A stretch of DNA of 64,000 nucleotides from Leuctra nigra (GCA_934045905.1 OW203762.1:54833411-54897410); one strand, 5' to 3'; shown: positions 21,650 to 35,284, counted from the stretch's first letter. Program-made: numbers and translations. The notes: a model not told the origin generated them from the letters alone.

Positions 21650-21760
21650 CTCCAGAGACAAAGCACGTGAGCTTCATCTCAACGCCCTCCTCGTAGGGCC
21701 CGGCGAACGACGGAACCTCGTTTCCTCGCTCGTTGATGATCTTTGGCTTCTGCGGCGGCA
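21650..21760 (-). CDS. Sidestep-family Ig protein, exon for start of Ig domain 2
   Basis: A TGTGTTTCAG acceptor precedes base 21760 and a GTGAGT donor follows base 21650. The 111-bp exon has two bases completing the codon left by the 35022-35230 exon, 36 codons, and one base left over, so the frame joins exactly. The peptide starts VPPQKPKIINERG, continues GPYEEGVEMKLTCFVSG, and supplies the first Cys of Ig2. The order PP-x-P, then GPY-x-EG, then L-T-C is the hallmark of the Ig1-Ig2 linker in Sidestep proteins. It is separated by 13,261 bp from the exon before it and by 10,297 bp from the one after it. Both flanking introns are phase 1, as is usual for Ig modules, although here a phase-1 intron also splits Ig2 internally. 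Confidence 0.92.
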
Positions 21761-23912
21761 CTGAAACACAACGCACAGAGTTAGACAATATCAAGAGTAG
21801 AGTTTCATTCTGCATAACATAGCATAACATTGATTTGTACACATTTTAATTACCATCAGCGATTACCTTTTTAAAAGAAATTAACGAATGATATTACTAT
21901 AATTATTTATTCATCACATCATAAGGTAAACATTATTTTAAGTTTTATATTGATTTTATATCCTTTTATGGACCATTTCATTGTTATTTGTGGGCTCAGT
22001 TCACTCTGTCGCAGAAGATGAGGTCCGACCATATTTAAGTACTTATTTCTTCTTTTTATTTGACGTCCAGTAAATATTTGTCTAGAATAATTAACGGGTA
22101 TTTATTAATTAATCACAGGACTTCGTTTCACATATCGTCGCCGCCATTGATTCTATAAAGTCTCCAACTGTTGTCAACACGCGAGAACTGAATAAAAGTG
22201 GTTGAAATGCAAGATGGACGGTCGCGACTTCGGGTTCAGCCTCGCGAAAACTGTCGGAAGCTGAAAGCGTGATTTGAAGATCCGCGGTTAGTTGATTGTT
22301 TCTCGCATTCATGACGCGCTTGCCACGAGGAGGCCGTGCGTGAACTCCCGTCAGGAATCACTGCCAAGAGATGCATTACATATTCAGCACTTGTTACAAG
22401 TTATGGGCCGTAATTTAAGTTAGGCCTGGATTGCGGGATTTAATTATTAATGCCGTTATTAATTTTAAACATTTTCACTGTCTTCGCTGCCGGAGTGTCT
22501 GGCTAAAGCAGACTCAACACCAACAAATTAAGCGAGTTTCGCGCGCTCGGTTTCCCTGCATTTTATCATCTTTAAGCGACAAATATACTCAAGTTCTCTG
22601 CATTATTAACCTATGTATGCAGATGATATTATGAATATTTGCGAGCATAGTTGCAAATAGTTTAGTTGGTTTCGTTCGCAAATAAAGAGATTACAGAAGT
22701 TTTCGTGTTGTGCGGGTAAAACTTGACCACGAAATCTTCTGATAAGTTGATACAGATTGTTGAAGCGATATTTGAAATCGTATTTATGCAAAGTAAAAAT
22801 AACTCGTCCTGTAGGTAATTGAAACATTAAAATAAATCCAAAGTGACGGAGAATAAATCTCGCCTTCAGCCAATCTGCATTGTTTTATCCTGTCATGGAT
22901 TTTTCTCGACAAGACAATACGTTTAAAGGATGCACATACGCTAAGCTTCAGGCATATAAATCTTTCTGAAAGAGATGAAGACAAAAATATAAATTGAAGA
23001 CCATTTATCATGTGCAAGGGTTGAACTAGACCCCTTCCCTCATCCTACAACCAGCATCGCGAAACGAAGCAGCGAGAACGCATGGAAAAGGGTGAAAGGG
23101 CTACGTCAAGAAAAAAAAATATGAAACCAAAATTCAAATTTGATAAACAAAGACAATGGAATGAGTAGAATGATGAGTGTGAGAGAGAAAGAAATGAGAA
23201 ATTATGTTTGCTCCGGTTGAAATGCTGCAAAACATATTTAGGAACAGAAATAAAATTATCCAGAAATCTAATTTCTTCCCACTCGGCGTTCTTCCAGTCT
23301 CATTGTTCTCCACCGCAGCACAAAACACACACACACATGCGAAGCGATATTTTCCAAACCTGTCATTGTGTTTTTTCCACTGCTAATGAATTCGTAATTG
23401 GCAAACCGACGCACTTCGAGGAGGGCGATAATGGAATGAGTTACAACGCGTTCGACACGACACGGCGTTCCTACGCGCCTGATCCTGACGCAGCTCATGA
23501 CTTCAAAGCACCACCATGCAATTGTCGAGCAAAGGAGATTAGTTAACAAAGCGTTATAATAACCGCAGTTAGTGGTAACAACTTATGATTTATGCAAATC
23601 TATCAAAGACACACTAGAGTATGCTTATTAGTGTATTGCCTCTGAACTGGCGGTGTAATAGTGCACCAAGTACAGTCGCTGCGAGTGAAGACGTTTCGAA
23701 CGTGTGGATACAAACGAAAGAGAGAGACAGAGAGTCTACACGAGACAAGGGCCATAAAGCACACGAAGCTTTGAGAGCAAAGCTTGTTCCTGTTGGTCTC
23801 ATTGTTCCATGCTTGCATCTTGTTATCAAGCTTTTACTCCACTTCGACATTTAAAAAGTAGTAATTACGAATTGAATGGAACACAACTTTAGTTTCCAAT
23901 GAACAAAAGCCA

Positions 23913-24064
23913 TAAGCCGGTTTACATAAAGCGCGTTTTGCGTTTCGCGTTATTTTTATTGACCAATCACAAGTCTGCCGTGATCGGTTTCTGGACTTGT
24001 TATGGTCGATAAAAAAGACGCGAAACGCAAAATGCGAAACGCGCTTTATGTGAAACCGGCATAA
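23913..24064. mobile_element. Palindromic MITE (family A)
   Basis: The left end is TAAGCCGGTTTACATAAAGC followed by GCGTTTTGCGTTTCGCG; the right end is CGCGAAACGCAAAATGCG followed by AAACGCGCTTTATGTGAAACC and GGCATAA. The terminal inverted repeats are about 40 bp and the whole element about 150 bp, with TAA/TTA-like outer bases. It has no coding capacity. The clean arms suggest fairly recent insertion compared with other repeats here. Confidence 0.88.
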
Positions 24065-24529
24065 ATCTTTTAAGTCTCCTGCAAGCGTGGTTTAAACTTA
24101 ACGCGTGTAAGTAATTACATATGGAATTCATGTTAAAACACCCTTCTGCTTCGCACAATTACGAAACAAATTTAGACTGCGTTCCTTTAAACGAAACTAA
24201 AATCGCCTCTCGATAAAATTTAAATTAATAGCGAAATGGCAACGAAATATTCCTAGATGTCAAAATTGAAATTCCGAATACCCGAGTTGACGCCAAAAGC
24301 GATCGTTCTAATAGAAACAGCTGATCTGTAGTAATCAAGAATCCTTATCACTCATTACGCCCTTCATATTAACATATAGAGCAATATGCTCGCTACAGCC
24401 ACATCCTAAACAGCACATTTCCTCACACGAGAGTCTAAATATTCCGGCCGAGTCTCATGCACCTCGTCTCGACGTCACCGTTCTGCAATCATCCCTCCTT
24501 TTCACTGTTGTATTAATATACATAAAGCG

Positions 24530-24745
24530 GCGCGCGGCGTTATGCATGTCGCCCGCGTGCGTGTCTCAGCGACGTAATGACGTCATAGAGGCCCCTGTCT
24601 TCGGTTAATCACGCGCGATTGTGAACTACGTGTTGCCGGCGTCTATTACTTCTCCATTAGTCACAAGACTGATCGTGTCATTACGTCCCCGCCATGCAAA
24701 TGTACACTCTCGACAGATAAATTCGCGCCGCTGTATCCGTGGGTT
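24530..24745. promoter_or_regulatory. CpG-rich intronic block, candidate regulatory element
   Basis: It is CpG-rich within AT-rich intron and holds ATGACGTCAT (CRE, core at 24578-24585), CATTACGTC, an ATGCAAAT octamer (POU type) near 24695 and GGCGTCTATTACTT. It is not repeated elsewhere in the window and has no coding frame. Motif content alone supports the call. Confidence 0.3.
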
Positions 24746-25009
24746 TCTTATACATTAATTTAGAGTGGGGTCATTAAGTTCGGCCGTGTAGCTCATTACA
24801 CATGTTGTGGCTCGGAGATACTCGCTTTCTACTTGCTCTGAAAACCTGTTGATACTTGTGTATGCGAAAGCTGTTGCGTTCAAAACGAATTGATACTATT
24901 ATTTTCAATCGTCATTCAATCAATGGGGATGTGTGACGAAATTTCATTCCGCTGTGGATTTGTATAATTAAACACAATACATTATGACAAACACCGTTTT
25001 CACATGTAC

Positions 25010-25310
25010 ATTTAAAATTTTCATTCAGGAAAATTGAATGAAATTTTTGTTTTCACATTTTGGCGGGAGAAATGGCATGTGACGCATTTCAGAAAATGTG
25101 ACATCATTGCTAAGTATCCAACAATGGTGTTTCCATGGTGAAGACTTTGTTAACATAGCAAGAAAATTGTAATTGAATATTTGATTGTTTTAAAATCAGA
25201 ATAATCTATTATGCTTTATGAATCAATTTCTTGAAAACTATTAATCCCTCAACAATAATAATACCTTTTTGGAGTTCAGGTACATCTTAACTTTCATACT
25301 TTAACCATTT
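25010..25310 (+). repeat. Dispersed repeat family X, copy 1
   Basis: It aligns with 40455-40700 and with the reverse complement of 31835-32005. Common blocks: CATTTTGGCGGGA, GTGACATCA, CAACAATGGTGTTTCCATGG, TGAAGACTTTGTTAACATAG, and CCTCAACAATAATAATACC. A palindromic ACCATGGT-like core is shared by all copies. Confidence 0.65.
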
Positions 25311-26231
25311 ATTATAACTTCTAATTCACACTACACTTTTCTTTTGTAATTTTAATCAAGAAATACATATTAAAGTTGACATATTTATTGCAAAATTCGT
25401 TAAGTTTAAATGGCATGTTAAATTTTCTGAAAAATAAACTTTCGTATCACCAATGTTCATCAAATTCCGCATGCCTCAAAAGTAGATGAAACTTTTAAAA
25501 GTATCTACGCAATTTCAGTTTGATTGAGTCAAATATAAAACCTACCTGGCGCCTACGTAAGTCATATAAGTCGCGTTAAAAAGCTCCTCTCGTTGCGCCG
25601 GCGGAACACACCGACTACTTACAATGTACATATTGTGCCGGGCCAACCCACATTCTACTTCATTCTTAATACTGCGCAACTAAGATCGCGGCTCTCGCAG
25701 GAAGCACGTTTACTTTTATTATCAGAATGAAGAGTTGGAGAAATTACTTCAAAACATTTTTTAGAATGAAAAAAGAAAACAGAGTGAAAATTCTATGCGC
25801 ACCGAGGCTCGTAAAAACACGATATTTCATACAAACATAATTATATTTCCCTCCACTATGTCATATTAAATACCCATTATAACATTGGACGCGCTAACAA
25901 TACATGCTAATGCACAGAACATGCTATTACACTGGAGTAGGTGGAGGTAGACATACATTGAAACTGGGCCCAGAGAGCGGGTAATAAGCCTGAAATTAAT
26001 CAAGTCGAGTATGAGTTAATTAAAATCACGTAATTACAAACTCAGCGTGTCGCAATGCTCATTAGTGACTAAATAAAGCTTTTATATTAACCAACTATCG
26101 CATACGAATCTGGTGACGCGACAAAAGCCATGGATTCGCTGCACACTCGTCTCGTCACTCTTGGTGGCTTGTGCGGGATTTCACGTCAAACCCGATTCAA
26201 ACATTCTGATTGGACGAGCCGCGAAGACGGT

Positions 26232-26410
26232 CCGTGTCACGTGACAATGGCATTGGCTGTTGCCGTGGTTACACATGACATCCTAATCAACTGTTTAAGA
26301 TTAGCAGAGCTTTGTAAAACTGGCCCTAAGGGTAGGGTTTTCAATGCTTTGTTAAATTTGAACTATATTGCCATGGCAACAACCAATGACATTCTCATTG
26401 CAAACCAGCC
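26232..26410. mobile_element. Two MITE family B half-elements abutting at their ends
   Basis: Bases 26232-26330 end in AAAACTGGCCCTAAG, a right arm of family B. Directly adjacent, GGTAGGGTTTTCAATGCTTT begins a left arm that continues to TTGCCATGGCAACAACCAAT near 26381. The arms meet at their terminal inverted repeats. An open frame across this region is a by-product. Confidence 0.6.
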
Positions 26411-29400
26411 TTTATTGTATACGTGAGAATGAATCTACGTAAAACTTAATTGGATCAACATATTAATTCAAACATTACAAGTGGTTCAATGCACGGAAAT
26501 CATTAAAATCGATCAAATCGGTGAAGTAATTTCCGTTGAGTGCACGGGTAAATGTCCGACGTATAATATTCGAATAAGACGAAGATAGAAATAACTATTT
26601 TTGCGGCTTACTTAAAGGAAGTTGTATATGACCATTATGACGGGGCTTTGTCAGGTGGTCCAATAAGACTTTTCTCAACAATGTGAGATATTCCATTGTT
26701 GAAATCTAAGAAAAATCTAAGAATCATGTTGTCACTTTTAGAAAAAGAGTTGCATTCTGCAGGATTCTAGATTATATCAGGTTTATTGTGCTCTTATAAC
26801 TACAACTACAATGCAACCTGCATTCTTTATAATTCTTTCATTTCACTTATTCTTCCGTTTTATTGTGGTGTCAATAGACGTTGGGTCCTTTCCGCTGACA
26901 ATGGAGTCAGTCTGATAGCAAGTCTCGTCTTTCACGTCAGTGGCAGTGAGTGATTCCCAGAGACTAACTTTCCAGGAGGCAGTTTGTAAGAATGAGAAAA
27001 CAAAATGCCGGAAATGTCACGGCTCTCGCGCGAACATCTGCGCGTTGCCATGTTCACACCGCTGCGACACTAGAAGTGATATTTCATTGTTTCTGAGAGA
27101 TTCCATGGAGGTGTAAAGCCAGCGTGACTGCGATAAATATCTTAATAATAACTAACCAATTACATGGCCAACAACAATACAGATGAATTACTATAAAAAG
27201 AGAAAACCGTAAGGCCAAGTCGCCTGTCATATCGTAGTTCAACATGATGCTGTGATAGTTCCAAGCTCTCCACTCTATTATTTACCTCATTCATCGTAAC
27301 AATTGGCGTTTTCATTATACCCCAACATTGCACTACACTTTGGCTGCTTCACTACAATGCGATGGGATTACATTTCTGTGTTGTTGTGTTTCATAGAGTT
27401 ATGTATCTACTTCTTCTGTTGAAACATTTCAAGCAGATATTTTACAACTCTGTTTGGACATAATGGAATTTTCACAAAGTTTCATAATCAACTATTTTTT
27501 AATTGCAACAAGACTTTACTAAACAACGCAAAATTCCATAATCAAATATCCTATTAATAATCAATACGGTTAGGAAAAAGAAGTCTCCATATTACAAGTA
27601 AACTTTCATCGTTTTCGATGAAATCTATCCATTGAGAAGAACTCAAACGGAACCCTTTGCGGCACAGCCGATGTATGAAATGTTCCGGAATCAGTAAACT
27701 GCGTATAGCCGCTTGCTTTGTAATACTTTTACACATAAAACAATAGAATGCAACCGCGCGGTATTGTTATCGTGGAGAACACATAGTTCGTGGCTCATGC
27801 AATGTGAAACCTTTGAACAGGCTCGCAAGTTGAACTTTCCACTTTACTTCCAGAGGGATTTTAGAAGAAACTATCCCACTTTTTTGTGTGCGGTTATGTT
27901 TCTGAAGATATGAATTTTCGTTAAAGGTAAATGCGTTTACCGTGTAATGCTCGCAATAACAATATCTCTATCAAATTCTGTGCATGTTTTTAAAAATCGT
28001 AAAAATATCAATTTGGAAGAACAAAACTTTCAGCCTTGTTTTCATGGAACATAAAACTTAAAACAACATTTCCCTCTCAGCAGGTACAATTCTGTTTGCC
28101 GTGTCACAATAATTCTCTTCTAAACGAAACATTCACTTTGAAGTCTTTCGCATTGTCATTAATCTTGTAATAAGCCGACTCTAACAATGACTAATGATCT
28201 AAGAATATCTACCGTATGTTTGCCAATTATAATTCAATCTGTCAAACTCTCTGCCGATCGCGAAGAAGAAGTTGCTTCTCCAATTAGTCGCGGGAGGAAT
28301 TATTTATTAAACAGCTATTAATAATGTGAGGAGATACGTACATAACTTTGCGAGGTCGACATGAGGTGTTAACACTCCGCTAATGGCGACGGTTCTTTTA
28401 AAACAAATGACCAGCGTTAAGCGGGATATAATCACCGGTTCCTTTGTAATTGTTCCGTGAATAATTACTAACAACGAACCCAGCATCTTCGGATACTCAT
28501 TTATCAATTACAGAGGAGTTTTTCTCACGATTAGCCAGTGGATTTGACTGACGTTTTGACAGGTGACTAATATTTTAAAATGTAGCCTACAACTTCGCAT
28601 TTAGAAAATATAATAATTTTCGTTTCTTCAGCATTTCAACATCTTGGGTTTGAAAAGTCAATTACTCAACATTTGTAAGCGAAATAAAAATTCAAAAGTA
28701 TCTACACATTAATACAGTTATTATCCCCTAAATCAAGTTTCCGACATCACTAACCTATTATGATTTGGTCCTTGCACATTAAGTCTTGAACATCCATAAA
28801 AGTCTCGATTGGAGTCATGGCTGGCGGCGTAATGTACGATGGTTTGTACAACATGATCGGGAATAACTTAAGGACAGTGTCAGTACATGATTGCGGATCA
28901 ATAAGCCGTGCATGTTGGAACAAGGAGGTGTTAATGTGTATTGTTTATTGTTTCAAGCACGTGACCTCGTTATGTCCAACATGCAATTCGCAGAGTTTAA
29001 TTCTCAACAATCAAACGTGCTGCAAGAGTTCCATGAAGTAAGTTATCACTTGATAAGTTGATTGAAGCGGAGTGCAATTTCTCTGTTAGTTGTAACAGCC
29101 AATTGAACTTTGACAATAGTGCATGTTTTGATCACGTGATTTAGTAGAATGTTGAAATCATTAGAAATAACTTTTCGACACTTCAAGTTTAGCTGTCTGT
29201 TCTTCTTTAATCTGTCATACATTGTGAATGTTCAGCACGGCATTTTTTAAGAAGTCATGGTTTTGTACAGCCATTTTTACACTGGTAAAGTTATTAACAA
29301 TACAGTGTACCTTCTAAAGCCTTGAACCATTATGATAATTAATTAGAATATGTTCTAACCAAAATTCTGAGAGTATTTTCACTTCATAAACCTGATTTTA

Positions 29401-31834
29401 CTCTTTAATGTTTGTGATTATGGTTAAAAAATCCAGCTCAATCCAATTGAACCGCGTGAAGTAGGCTACAAAGACGTTTCAAAGGCAAACAATTTAAATG
29501 TGTAATATTTGTTATAAGAAGTAATAAGAAGGCGAAAGGTCGTTGTACGCTTCCCTCAATGTATGTATGTATGTTAATAGAACAAATGCCGCTGTTGAAG
29601 TTAATTTATCAAATACTAATAGCTCTAATAATAAACAAGTTGTTATATAACTTTAGTTCACAAAAATTGCTTTTTCGGATAATGAGTTTTCATTATTAGA
29701 TAATTTTGGGCTACTTTCTTTAATTTTGATTTGGTACCACTTCAACCTAATAACCTCTGTAATGGTGAACAATTGTGTACCTATAAGGCTATAGCATATT
29801 GTCGTTCTCGTATAGATATTGCCTATTTGTTCTTTCTTTAATCGAACTTTATCGATGCATCATGATAAGTTTCCTTCGTCTCCGCGCAACTTGTAAAACT
29901 ATTCTCATCTACTTTCAGTGGAAAACTTTGATATTCATTTCCCCACATTTTAATACCGAGCAAGTTTCATACAAGTTTATGAAAATAATTGACATATAAA
30001 GTAGGATGCTTTTGACATATTCACAATTATTGACTTGTCAAGTAGAAAAGCATTGAGTTAAATCAGGTCGAGCACTGCATGTTGCAAGCATTTACATTGG
30101 CAGACGGTTCGCTATCATATTGTCGCATGGGGCAGTAATGGAGTTGCGAACATTCAAAAGAATGCATCCTAATGACATTCAAACTAACAGCAAAATATAA
30201 CTGTACAACTTGACGCTATTAATGTAATATAAAGTTCATTAGTAAACTGTTAGGTGTACAGCAAATAACGAGCTTTCATCCCCAAGCCGCTTTTATCTCC
30301 ACTATGATCCTCGATCCTTTAATCCTCGATCGGATTATTAAAATCTAACACTCGAAGAGTGATGGTCTAACTTGATTGCATTTTTTACGGTACTATAGGA
30401 TTTGACTCTAAAAGGTTAATCACATCACAAGGAAATGTAAAGAACACAATTTGTCATCCATCGCTAATCCGTATTCCACGGTGAGTCCCTTCTCTCTCTC
30501 TGTTCCTCTCAGCTTCCCACTCTCTTTCTCTCTCTGCCCTCTCAGCTTCCCGCGCTCATATTGGTTATCAATATCCCATGAACCGTACTGGAATCTTCAA
30601 TATGCTGCTGCTAGGCACGACGCCATGTGGCGCACGCGCAAGAGCGATGCTTAACCCTAACCTAACATTGTCTCTGGCGACACCTGTTTAACTGCAGATA
30701 ACACGGCCCATTGGGGCTGCATATTGACGCAGTTCAGCTGTCTTAGAAATTGATTGAGCCTCACAGCGATTCTTTCCTACGAATCCACGCAGAGGAAAAG
30801 AGAAGAGAAATGAAACTTCTTTCTTCATCTGGATTTAAAAATATGATATTTTCCTGAGTCGAGGGCTTACTTTTATACCTTGTATACGGCAACAGGTCGT
30901 GAGTGGATTTGGTGACACACGAATTGGGTTCACGAGAGGAATCTCGTTTTGCGAAAGCCGCATCGAGAAATCTGATTCTGCTTTGCTGATTTCAAAACAG
31001 ACCTGAATCGGAGATGGTTTTGTAATGAAAAGTGCAGCATTACGGCCATTGTTGAAAATGTTCGTGAGAGAAGTGTATCCAAGTGACGCCATTCTGACGA
31101 TCTGACACGAAGATTCAGCCTGTCAGCTGGCAAGAATCTTACCGGCGAGCGTGTCTCTCGAGTGAGCGGTCGCGTGGGTTGCCTTCATTAGAGATGCGCT
31201 TAAGGTGGGTCCATTACCGGCAGAGCCGCCGGACGTTCATGGGGGAATATAACTCGCTCGCTAGATCGCGCGTGCATCGCATGGCGGGAAAAACAAAAGA
31301 TAACACTCGCTGCTGCCGACAATTTATATCATTCCAAGAACCTCTGGAACGACCTGGAGCCAACCGAAGTTATGTTTCGCTCTTCAGTTACTTCTGTCTC
31401 CTGGAGTGGCTTGGAGAGTTCCATGAGCTCTGTTGCACTTGACATGGCGCGGCTGTACATTCTCAGCTGTCAACCTGTACAGTCATGTCAATGCCCTGGT
31501 CGGCGTGCAACACCAAGATCGCATGCAAGATAGCTGATTAGATTACAAGATTGGTTTCTCGCGGCCTAATGGACGCACTTTGACTTTGATCAGTTTAGTG
31601 CAAACAGAGGGTCAATGATTGCAGGGTGGGTAGTCGCGGTGGCCAAGGAAACTGAGGTTGACCTCCAGAGCGGGCCAATTACGAACAAGGATGTCTTTTG
31701 ACCACTAACCCCGACTCACTGCTACCGAGATGCTAAGTGTTCAACCAGACAAACCAAAAACAGTAATCCCTTAATCGTGACTCGAATTTTGAAACTAATA
31801 CATCACACGGAAGTTTCCTCTAAATTTTGATAGA

Positions 31835-32005
31835 ATTCTTACAATTTTAAAACAGGAAAATTAACATTGTTAATGTTAAACGTGTGAATTACGAATATGT
31901 TGCTATGGCAACAAAGTAAATCACCATGGTAACACATTGCTGTGGAATTAGAAATTACATTACAATCCTGATTCGTTACATGCCGTATTTTCCGTCAAAA
32001 TGTCC
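31835..32005 (-). repeat. Dispersed repeat family X, copy 2
   Basis: Read on the minus strand: CATTTTGACGGAAAATACGG, ATGTAACGAATCAG, AGCAATGTGTTACCATGGTG, ACTTTGTTGCCATAGCAAC. It matches copies at 25010 and 40455. It contains both an ACCATGGT core and a GTTGCTATGGCAAC X-box-like palindrome (31903 on plus). Confidence 0.6.
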
Positions 32006-33504
32006 TATAACATTTTGAAATTGATTTTTATGAATGCAAATTATACATTTCTCGGGTGACGACTGAAGAGATTATTTGTCATTATTTATTTGTGTTGTTA
32101 TTTAAAAATTTACCGAAATAAAAATAGTCAGGAAACTTCCTTACTAAAAACCTTGTAAAACGATCAAATGCATGATTCTACAACTATTTTCAATTGCTAG
32201 AGGAATCGCAATGTGTATAAAGCTTGGCAAAATCTCATTGCTATCGGATTTGCTTACAGCTGTGCGGTTATGAAATCAGACCTCGGAGGGAAATGGGAAC
32301 TGTAATGAGACATTGGCATGCTCCGTCTAATGTGGCTACTGAAAGCTCGCCTTGGTGTGAAGCAACCGGCATTACATTGCGGGTAAAATTGGTGATTATA
32401 AAAAATAAGTGGAACTTCGCAGTTGGCCCGTTGAAACGTTTCGAATAGGCACGCTTTTCAACGATCAATACGCCCGTTTTAATCGCTCCATTTGAAATGG
32501 TACTTCAGAGGTCTATATACCTCCAAATTATATTTTTAATTGGGCAATTATTCTGAAAACCTCTAGCTTATGAAAATATCAATATTGTTCAATTCCGAAT
32601 AATAACGTCCGGTAATGAGTCCGATCAAAGTTTTTAACACAATGGACAGCTTGTCTAACAATAATATCCATGGAAATTGGTAATCAAGAAAATAATAATA
32701 TGCCTGGAGGCAATCAAACTGAAGCTTTGTTGTTTTCAAATTGCTATGAGAAATTGTCGAGCAAACTTTGGTGGCGAATGAGTTTGAAATTAATTAAAAA
32801 TCGATTATAGTCAGCCACGAAGTTAGGCTTGCAACTACCAAATAGTTCTTTCTTTGTCGCCAATACCATGACAATGTCTGTGGAACTCCTTAGCAATCGA
32901 ATAAATTATTATCATTCAACATTTTACATAAAAACGGTACACTCCAATATTATTTTCCTTTAAGGCAATTATTTTTGCATTTACGTTTACCAAATCGCAC
33001 TGAGAATAATCCCGGGTGTATAAAATCCCGTTGAATTACGAATAAACAGTACTAATGATAAAAAGCTATTGATGATTTTTGATGAGCATCCGATCTGATT
33101 TTTATTTGAAGAGTTTTCGTGTAGTTCAACTCTACGCAACAACAAAGCTTGACGCAACACAAGCGCTCGTGTTGTATGCAACCGTTGCCAATGCAGAGGC
33201 ACTGAAGCACCCACTGAGGGGAAACCAATAGGGGTTATAATATCGACAAGTCCACGCCAAAGCGGTGCTATACACACTACAGGTGCATACCTATTGGCAC
33301 GAGACTATCGAATACCGATAATGCACACTAAGAAAAACAGACGCAATATCTTTGTAGGAGGGACGAGGGTTGATTTAAGACGGCTGACATTAAAATCAAT
33401 GCCGAGTGTGCGGGATTTATCCGCATAAAACCAGATTCAAAGTTCAGCATCTGATGTATCGGAATACTTGAGTGTGGTCGAACAAATAATAAGTCCTATG
33501 TAAA

Positions 33505-33610
33505 TCATGTAAGAAAGTCTGCGCGCATGCTCAGTCGCAATGCATGTTGGGTAAATACTGTCAAAATGTCAAAACACCGCCGCCATGTTGGTTGAGTGGT
33601 TGAAGGTAAG
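33505..33610 (+). other. Possible promoter and tiny first exon, or repeat remnant
   Basis: A CpG-bearing block in AT-rich DNA (GCGCGCATGCTCAGTC) is followed by ACACCGCCGCCATGTTGG, whose ATG at 33585 has a near-ideal start context and an overlapping YY1-like GCCGCCAT. Seven codons later comes AAG|GTAAG, a good donor at 33606. This could be a first coding exon of a plus-strand gene nested in the intron, but no second exon was found. It is weakly supported. Confidence 0.2.
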
Positions 33611-35021
33611 ATCATGTTGGAATATCTTTATTAATACATTCATTTACTTATTTAAAACGTTACTATTGTAAGATTGTACCGGAAGTTTGATGTTGAACAG
33701 AATGTACCCAGAATGCAATAATAACTCCAATATAACCAAACCAACAGACGGCTCTTTACTTTCAATATCTTATTGATCAAATAAAGCATTAAAAAATATC
33801 AAATTATTATTACTTACGGCCTCGCCGAATAAATATTAGACTTCGAAATGTTTCAAAATTGATCATTGAAGTATTTTGTAGGTATATCTTGAAGTATTTA
33901 TCTAAACTAATGTAACGAAACTGCAGTATTTGGAAAAACTCCTTGATGTGTAAACCAACCAAAAAATCACCGTCATAAAATTGAATAAAAACCGCGGACA
34001 AAATAATCACGTTTGTAAAATAATTGAAGCTGTTATCGCTCTCAGGTTTTATGTTTTGTGCATATGAAATACCGCTGCAGAAAATATTAAACCAGAGTAC
34101 GATGCATTGTAGCAGATTTTAATCAAAATAAATAGAAACTTTTCTACTGATGAGGTTGATATACATTAAATGACAAAATGTATAAGTTAAACTATTTTGC
34201 AGGCATGTGATTGAATACAGCTCTATAGCAGTTGCTGTGCACAGAATTATTTCTCGCCGCGCTCAAAGAATTATTATCGCGATTATTCATAAAAGGAGAT
34301 TTTTATTCCAGTTAAAATACGAGCTTTATGTTGAAAGTTAAGTATATTATTCTGAATATTGCGCTGTTATCCAGTGGCTCCAATGCAGTAGTTTAAAACT
34401 CCGGCACATTGTGGCTTGTTTTATGAATACGACTCAACAACTGCAATCAATTCCTCGACCACCGACACCTGGAAACCGACACCTAAAAACAAAGTTGGAA
34501 TGTATTTTGCCAAAAATATATCGTGGGCGTTAGCTCCTCGCAGCCTAGACCACTGAAAAACTGTGTTACAGTTACCTGTGATCGAACACATGTATTTTTA
34601 ATTAAAATTTAATAGCTAATGTTATGTACAATAGTCAATAACTGCTTTTGAAAATACTACGAATCAGGAATAATAAAGAGCTTCTAGCAAAAGTTACAAC
34701 CGCAGTCATGTGACCCAATTAGATAAGAGTCGCAGACACGTAAATAATTTCCACGTAGATACATTGTGCTGAATAATTTGTAATAAACACTTTCCGGTAA
34801 GGATCTGCTGTCATGTTTTGTGTAAGAATGGTTGTCATATCTCTTCACATTCGATGTCCATTTAGTTCAAAACGTGTCAAAAGTTTCTCAATAGTCGACC
34901 TGACCGCACAAAGTTTGAATACTGAATGTAATAATACGTCACAACAGTTTGCGAGTTTCTGCTTTTAAACTGTGTTTTCCGGAAGTTGTAAATACCGGAC
35001 GTGTATTGATCAGCGACTCAC

Positions 35022-35230
35022 CTATGACTGAAAGCTTGACTTTGGAGTTCCTCGTGGGCGACTTCCTGAAGTCGACGCGACACCGGTATTCCCCTTCGTC
35101 GCGTTCCTCGACGTTGTCCAGAGACAGCGTCGCCGGCTCAGTGATCGTGCGGAAGTAGCTGCGGTCTTCCAGGATCTCCTTGTCCTTCCAGTGACTCGCG
35201 ACTTCGGTGTGCTTCCCGCGGATGTCGTAG
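35022..35230 (-). CDS. Sidestep-family Ig protein, exon for second half of Ig domain 1
   Basis: The family consists of transmembrane Ig proteins that bind Beaten path proteins during axon guidance. Read on the minus strand, a pyrimidine-rich acceptor ending CTCTCTCAG precedes base 35230, and the exon ends before a GTGAGT donor at 35021. One base completes a split codon, 69 codons follow, and one base is left over (phase 1). The peptide begins YDIRGKHTEVASHW and contains YFRTITEPATLSLDNV and DEGEYRCRVDF, the D-x-G-x-Y-x-C signature of an Ig F strand, followed by RKSPTRNSKVKLSVI, typical of the end of Sidestep Ig1. GC content is far above the surrounding intron. The partner Cys of this domain must lie on an upstream exon that I cannot find here. 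Which paralogue (Side or Side-II to VIII) is undecided. A partial copy lies at 35285-35421. Confidence 0.9.
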
Positions 35231-35284
35231 CTGAGAGAGACAGAGAGAGAACACAGTCAGTTACACGCCAGACGAGGACAGAGA

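Larger units (their letters stand above)
11353..35021 (-). other. Two long introns of the Sidestep-like gene
   Basis: The introns are 21761-35021 and 11353-21649, with the small exon at 21650-21760 between them. Apart from the repeats listed separately (13-bp array, MITEs, dispersed repeats, microsatellites) I see no convincing coding sequence. Open frames of 60-100 codons here lack codon bias, splice context or recognisable motifs. Short simple tracts include CT repeats near 9920 (in the next intron) and 30490, GA repeats near 18272, AATA/TAAA tracts near 12105 and 20450, and a CA run near 23325. Confidence 0.85.

Noticed and set aside
26130..26426. 98-codon plus-strand frame
   Set aside because: Lies largely on MITE family B arms.
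30652..30666. CCCTAACCTAAC, resembling the insect telomere repeat
   Set aside because: Only about two units, consistent with chance.
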